From Chamaea fasciata (taxonomy: Eukaryota; Chordata; Aves; Passeriformes; Sylviidae): 64,000 bases of DNA. The stretch covers positions 1,237,001 to 1,301,000 of the forward strand of contig JARCOQ010000026.1 in NCBI GenBank assembly GCA_029207755.1. The letters are read 5' to 3'. A program made the position numbers and the translations under genes. Positions within the stretch are counted from its first letter, which is position 1. Each line of letters begins with the position of its first letter. Shown here piece by piece: positions 57,824 to 64,000 of this stretch. Below the pieces are notes generated by a model that was not told where the DNA came from, ran no database searches, and was given only the letters and a program-made list of their open reading frames with translations.

Positions 57824-60800
57824 ATGGGAACCCGAGCCTTGTTCCACCACAGAGAGGAGGAGCAGAAGGAGGAGAGGAAACACAGCTTGGAAATGACCTC
57901 CACAACCAGGAAAAAAAGGTTTCGAACCAGGTAAGTCCCAGAGCTGGGGACAGGTTGAGTCAATCAGATGCAGACACATCATCACAAAGTTGTAGAACTT
58001 TGAGTTTGTGAAGTGATGGAACATTATCTGGATTCCTTTCCATGAATGTGCCCCTGGAAGCGAGGAAGAGGAGACTTTCAGCCTTTCAGACCTATCGATA
58101 GCAGCTGCCCTTGCCTTGACCTCCGAAACATCCAAGTAAGTCAGGAATTTTCACAACTCCAATGTGACCACTGTAGGCAACATCACAGCTCTGCATCAGG
58201 GTCACAGCTCCCAGCTTATTCTGCTGGAAGCAAAAAGAGCAGGTTCAATCCAGAGGTTCTTCCTCTAAAAACACCAGGCCTCAGCTAAAATGCAGGAGAT
58301 GAAATGATGGTGCTATGTGCCCTGCTCACATGTAGGGGTGTGAGAGAAACCAGACTTCATAGGAATAAATGGAAAATACTGAGAGATTAATGAGTGAATG
58401 GTAAGAGATGGGACTCTCCCTCTTTCCTAGAACATCTCAGCCACATTTCTCCTCCCTTTGATCATTTCCCCAGCTTCCTCCCCGGGATTAAAAGTGGCCA
58501 AACAGTGGGTGCCCATGGAAGTTCCATTTCTTCTGGGAGTGCTGATAATTCCCTGCCATTCCTCCCCACACTCCATCAGCTGCTCTTTCTGTCCTTAACA
58601 CTCCTGATTTAACCAAAAAATGTGCCATAACCAACAGAAAGGACCCCCCAAGAAAAAGAAAAGGAGTTTTATCTTGACTTCTGTCAGCTTTTATCATCAT
58701 GTAGTTCCAGGGAGTACAATCTACGAAGGGAAGCTGACCTCCTGGAGCTGGAACAGAGGGGGCAGAAGAGGATTCGTTTTGGGAACGACATGGAGAAGAT
58801 GGAAGAGGAGGTGATCAGGATCTGCAGGCTGCTCCGGGTCAGGGCTGACCGGAAGGGGCTGTGCAGGAAGGTCAGAGCAGCAGACGCCAACAGGCTTCCA
58901 ACTGTGCTCCTACACCTCAGCAGGTGTTAGGACAACCCCCAAACCCCTCCAGCTGAGGGCCTTGCACCCCTGCCACTGCAATGTGCTCATGTCAGAGAAC
59001 GCGTGTAACAACACGACCCCTTTGCAGTGCCCTCAGCCCGTGTCTCCCTGCACAGGCTCTGGAGAAGGCCTCCCTGGAGAAGGAATTCCTGGAGCTGCGC
59101 TCGGGGCGCCCGCCCATGTTCTGGATCCCGCTGCGCGCACACGGCGTCTGGGAGAGCATGGATGTCACCCTGGCCTGCACTGCCCTGGGCTCCCCTGTGC
59201 CACAGGCCACCTGGTATGGAGCGCCAGCACCGCACCCGGGCAGTGCCGGCCCTGTGCTGCCGGCTGGGAGGCTGGGACAGCTTCCGAGGTGACAGCAAAC
59301 ACCTCAGTGCGCAGTCCCACGGAACCCCAGCAAGGACACGGGAGCAGTGACAGCCTGTGGGATCCTGCTGGGACAGGGTGATGTCCACGGGGCTTTCCCT
59401 GTTTCCTGGACATTCCTGTGGGATCCTGCTGGGACAGGGTGATGTCCATGGGGCTTTCCCTGTTTCCTGGACATTCCTGTGGGATCCTGCTGGGACAGGG
59501 TGATGTCCATGGGGTTTTCCCTGTTTTCTGGACATTCCTGTGGGATCCTGCTGGGACAGGGCTGGTGTCCATGGGGCTTTCCCTGTTTCCTTTGGTTTTC
59601 CACAGGCAAACTTGGGATTTCAGTCTCCAAACCCAGAACCTCTTTTTAGCACTACATCACCACAAACACGCCCCAACGAGGCCTGGCTGCCTTGGACACC
59701 ATGAGAGTTTCAGCATTAAACTGCTGCTGCTCCTACAGTTTGTAAAATACAACCCAACTGTCATTTACTCCCTTTGAGTATTAACAACCTCACGGGGAGA
59801 GTATTCTGGACTGGGCCTGAGTGCAGCACACACCATAAATACCAAAAATAAACGAAAGACCACCTCACAACACCGATTATGCCAAGTGTGCTTGGATCAG
59901 TTTGAAGTGACTGACCACTCCTCCTCTGGAAGGTCTGAGTGTGCAAACATTTGCATTACTAATGACTCGTAGGCAGCAGCTCTGCCCTGTGGGAGCTCTG
60001 CACGTCCTGTGTCCTTCCAGAACGACCTCTCTGAATTATTCTGAGAGCAAAGAGAATCTGAACCTCCCACACATCCCTGGGGAACACAGGGAAGAGACAT
60101 CTGTGAACTCCCTCACAGGCGCTGCAGGGCAGGGAATGCGAAGCCAAGGCTGGGCAGGCACACAGGACCACGGAGGGCTCTGGGTTTAGCTCCCAGATGG
60201 GTTTGGATTGAAGAGGGAGATCTGTAAAAGAGGGAATTATGTCCACTCCTCTTTCCCGTGGGGTTTGAGGTGGGTCCTTTCCTAGCAGCACGTTTCCTTC
60301 TTTTCCACCAGGTGTAAAAATGGAATCCCCATCGATCTCCGCCGAGCCCCAGCAGGAAAATACAAGATCAGAAATAAATTTGGGATGCTGACCCTGCACA
60401 TCAGCAGGTAATGGCTGTGTCCTCGGCTGAGCTGCTCTCACAGCTGAGTGAGACCTGCTCTCCCTAAATTCCCGGCCTGTGGATGATAAACAAACCAAGG
60501 AATTCTTCTGGAATCTGACCTTGCCCGCCTTTAGGCTGCTGTGTATGAGCCAAACCTTCGCCAATCACCACAGCAGCTCACAAGGTTTAAAAAATCAAAG
60601 AAAAATTAAATCAAACAAAATGTAATGACTTCATTTACTTCTACTCCTCTTCTTATGCATCAGCAGCACTTTTTTTCCTTCAGGGTAAGGAATGCACATT
60701 AAGCACTTCATGAGCAGACAAACAAACGTGACTTGGGATGGATCAGTGTAATCAGAACAACATCCATTCTGATCCATGAATTATACAGTGACAGACAATG

Positions 60801-63660
60801 CAAACCTTCAGTGGAATCGAGCGTTCCACGGGCCTTTTGCTTGGTCAGCACTTCAAATGTTTTCCTTCTGGGTCTCAAGAGAAAAAATTGACTAAAAATT
60901 ACCAGAAATCCTTGTAATTGAAAGGAAAAGCAGCTTCTGGATGAAAAGCAAACACCTCCGGGATTAAAGGGGAATCCATTTGAATTTGTCCTGTGAAATA
61001 TGAAGAAGGGGAACTTTTCTTTTTTCCAGATGCTCCATGGAAGATTCTGCTGAATACAGTGTGGAGATAAAGAATCAGTATGGTGAAGCTTATTCCTTTG
61101 CTACAGTGCTTGTCAGGAGTAAGTACAAACGTTCCTTTGGGTTTAAACTCTCAAATAGTGCAGCGTCTCCCAAAGATTTTCATTATCTGGTGAAAGCACT
61201 CTGGAAAAGGATAGAACAGCCTCTCTTCCTTAGTCACTTCTGGGCCCAGCCAAAGTTTTTCCTTTCAGATTCCATTTGGGCACAGCTGTCCTTTCACTGG
61301 GATAAAATTGTACTAAATTTAGGTGCTTATTTCTTCTGGACTGCAATGAAACAGCCCCACGGTGAAACACACAACGGGCTTACAAAGAGTCTGCTAAAGA
61401 CAAGCAAGAAATGGTTCCCCAAGAACTGAGGCTTTCAGTGGGACCTCTCAGAGCATGACTGCAGAGAATGCCACGTTCTTCCCTGAAATCAGTAACCACC
61501 AAGGGCAAATGCAACATTTTCCTCTTTGATCTCTGCTGTTCTTAAAATAACTGGCACAGACTCCACAGACACACACTGTGCACAGCCAAATCCAGACGTG
61601 GGGAAGGAAGTAAATAAACCACCAGCACTAAAAAAGGGAAATCAACTCAAGCTTTAAGAAATATGCAGAGCAGTCTCATGGGATCACGGTTCAGCTGTTC
61701 ATATTTCATATATTCATATCTAAATTAAAATTTTGTAACAAAGAGCATGGACAGAATAGACCCACGGGACTGTAGACAATTAATCCCCTCAGTGGGCCTG
61801 ACAGAGGCCCCTGCCATGGGTTGTGTTATTACCTCACTTATTTTCACATACCATATTTTGATCTCAATCCTGTCTGGGATGCAGATCCCTGCAGAAGAAC
61901 GTGGCTCCAGGATTGTAAAAGCAGTGTATTATCACACCTTTAATTAGCCAGTGTCAAAATCCAGCATATCTGGAAATAAGCAGCAGGCATTCAGGGTTCT
62001 AAAGCCCAGAAAACCTTCATTTGCATCCTTCCCAGATTCCTAAACTCCCCCTACCCTAATCAAACTGGAAAAGTTACCAGGAGGTTCTCACACTGTGGCC
62101 ACAAAGCAGCAGCCTGAGAGCAAAATTCCTCACCAACAATAACCTACTCCTCTCGACTCCCTGTGGAAGGTTTAGGATGAGAGCAGGCATGAGGATGGAG
62201 CAGGGGCTGTGGTGTGGCACACAAAGGCTGGGACAGCTCTGGGTGCCTGGTTCACCTGTCCCTCACCAGGACAAACCACTGCACACACTGTGGTGAGGGC
62301 CCCCTGCTCCTCCTCCCAAACCCATCCCAGTAACCCGAGTCCTCCCCCTGCTATCTGCATCTACTGCTCTGAAAATAGAGATTACAGGCAGCCCTTAATC
62401 CTGCCTCCACTGGAAACATTCCTCCCCTGGCCCCTGGCAGCCTGGGCGGGCTCCCTGGGACCCACAGCTCCCTAAGACATCATCACTGAGGGTCTCACAG
62501 GGCTGAGGCTGTTTTACCTCCAGTGCTTTACATTTCCCTCCTCTCCCGTGGTCACACTCATTTCTTGGTCTGCCCCTGCCAAACTTCGGCCACTGGAAGC
62601 ACAGGCTTTATTTTATGGGCATTTATTGCAGCTTGAGAGAAAAACACCTCGGTTTCTTCTGAAGTGCAGCAGTTCTTGGATTTCAGCTCCAAATGGTTTC
62701 ACGTTGTGCTGTGATGCCAAGAATCCACCTGTGGCACCTCCAGAGAATCCAGAAACAGCTGCCTTGGGGACATCCTTCCCTGAGCTCCAGGAACTGCCTC
62801 AGGGTCTCAGCACAAACAACAAAAAAATCCTATCCTCTGGTTAAATCTTGAAGTCACTGATAGTTTCCAAGAATCCCACATCATCCTCTGGAAACGCTGT
62901 TAAAACCCAGGGGGTTGATTTTAGTCAAATCTTTATTTTTTATTTGGTTTTAACTTGTCTGCTTGAAAAGGCAGAAGCCAAAGTGACAAAACCCTTCTTA
63001 GCTCTGAATCACTGCACGCACGGGAGCATTTGGAGCAGGATTGCTTCCACTGGAACAGTCCTGGGAACGATTTCCTCTGCAGACACATCCCCAGGGGCTT
63101 GTGAAGGGCATCAGCTGTCAAATGAATTAAAGTTTTGCCCCCTGATGACACTTTAGAGGTTCAAATTAAGGGCTGTCTTGAGGGAAAAACGGCCCTTAAT
63201 TGCTGAGCATCACTGGGTGCTTTTAGGAAGATAAACACTCTGTGAGATTTGCTAAATGTATTTTTCCCTTGTCTTACAGAATACTATGGAAAGGAGTCAG
63301 GATTTGATTCAGAAATATACAAAAGTGAGTAAACCATTGATGTTATTATTCATTATGTTTATTGCCAGCTGCAAGTTGATTATTTTTTCCCTGAGAGCTT
63401 TTCCTGTTGGCCTGACTGCACATGAGAAGTGCAAGGCTCACTCTAAATATATGACAATAAAAATACTCCAGGAGGAAGGCTCTGGAAGTCTCTCCATCCT
63501 GCTGACTTTTATTCCACAGGATCCCTTCTGGCCAGAGAGGCAGATTTTGCTTTTCCACTGAAACCCTTGTTTGCGAGAGAGAAGGAACCTTTCACCCTCT
63601 CCTGTTACTTCTCCTCGGATTTACTGGAGCACCAACGAGGCATCACCTGGTTCAGAGATG
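57824..63660 (+). CDS. MYOM3: MYOM3, myomesin-3, first eight coding exons (3' end outside window)
   Basis: Myomesin-3 cross-links thick filaments in the sarcomeric M-band. Coding exons: 57824-57930, 58061-58135, 58705-58870, 59056-59213, 60312-60407, 61030-61118, 63280-63324, 63520-63660; 877 bases, 292 codons plus one base, phases consistent throughout. ATG 57824 sits in an ideal Kozak context (ccaccatggg) and has an in-frame TGA 12 bases upstream. Exon 1 is charged (HHREEEQKEERKHSL, matching human HRQEEEQKEERQHSL). Exon 2 holds IAAALALTSE, exon 3 LEQRGQKRIRFGND, exon 4 MFWIPLRAHGVWE, all close to human myomesin-3. Exons 4-6 form the first Ig-like domain (C...W core, then DSAEYSVEIKNQYG). 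Exon 7 gives GFDSEIYK and exon 8 begins the second Ig-like domain (PLFAREKEPFTLSC, ending WFRDG). Later Ig and fibronectin-III domains lie beyond 64000. MYOM1 and MYOM2 were considered; the N-terminal match and synteny favour MYOM3. Confidence 0.93.
59354..59597. repeat. 61-bp tandem repeat, 4 copies, in MYOM3 intron 4
   Basis: The block cctgtgggatcctgctggga restarts at 59354, 59415, 59476 and 59537, an exact 61-base period with a few substitutions (tgatgtccacgg/tgatgtccatgg; the last unit reads gctggtgtcc). It begins 140 bases after the exon 4 donor. As 61 is not divisible by three, it carries no coding signal. Confidence 0.95.
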
Positions 63661-64000
63661 GTTTGTAGGCAGCAGCTGAGTTTATGTGCATTTACCTCTG
63701 GGAATATCCCACTGGAATTCACAGCTGTGATGGAATGTTCACAGAGACACAAAAAAAAGGAAATAATTAAAATTCAGGATTCCTGAGCTGTTCTCAGCCC
63801 TGCTCAAGATACAGGTGTTACTATTTAATGTTTGTCTTCTCCCCATTTGGAAAGGATGATACCACTGAAATGTTTTGGAGGTAATGACACTGCTGTCCAT
63901 AAGAATGTTTTAAGAGCCTTAGTTTGAAAATCCTGTGGTTCTCCAGGGAGAAAACTTTTGGATACTCTTGTGTTGTCCTGCTGGCAATTGGAGGCACAAA

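Noticed and set aside
1..64000. CRISPR arrays, prophage, bacterial operons, tRNA or rRNA genes, endogenous retroviruses
   Set aside because: None seen. The spaced repeats are contiguous minisatellites without unique spacers, and no retroviral domains or long terminal repeats could be recognised by eye.

Overview
The window is vertebrate nuclear DNA, very probably from a bird. Genes are split by GT-AG introns and are compact. At least a dozen short, diverged CR1-type LINE fragments are scattered through the non-coding DNA, recognised by 3' ends such as 'tggtttgggttggaaggga'. The gene order matches a conserved vertebrate block known from human 1p36: GRHL3, IFNLR1, IL22RA1, MYOM3. I found no sign of a bacterial, viral or mobile gene system.

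Left part (1-9.5 kb): this is the start of GRHL3 on the minus strand. Only its first coding exon is in the window (9297-9313, five codons plus two bases, then a perfect GTAAGT donor), with a CpG-rich core promoter just upstream. The DNA from 1 to 9296 is its first intron. It holds a 24-copy 42-bp minisatellite (5145-6152), a second CpG-rich block (about 7.86-8.12 kb) and a 215-bp A/C-only-like tract (8670-8885).

Middle (9.5-38 kb): a long intergenic stretch lies between the divergent GRHL3 and IFNLR1 genes. I see no credible gene in it. It holds a 48-bp hairpin-forming minisatellite (10325-10846), CR1 fragments, homopolymer runs and repeat-free blocks that may be regulatory, including a CpG-rich block with an interferon-response-like element at 36654-36666.

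Right part (38-64 kb, plus strand): two tandem class II cytokine receptor genes were resolved exon by exon. IFNLR1 (38034-41831, 7 coding exons, about 583 aa) is the ligand-binding chain of the type III interferon receptor. IL22RA1 (45212-51560, 7 coding exons, 578 aa) is the ligand-binding chain for IL-22 and also pairs for IL-20/IL-24. Both keep a signal peptide, two fibronectin-III-like domains, one membrane helix, a JAK1-binding box 1 that straddles the exon 6/7 junction, and a last exon encoding the whole signalling tail. MYOM3 (from 57824, first 8 coding exons, running off the right end) encodes the sarcomeric M-band protein myomesin-3.

IFNLR1 and IL22RA1 are related epithelial cytokine receptors. 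In other vertebrates both pair with IL10RB and signal through JAK1/TYK2 to STATs. GRHL3, an epithelial transcription factor, and MYOM3, a muscle protein, are neighbours by synteny rather than by shared function.
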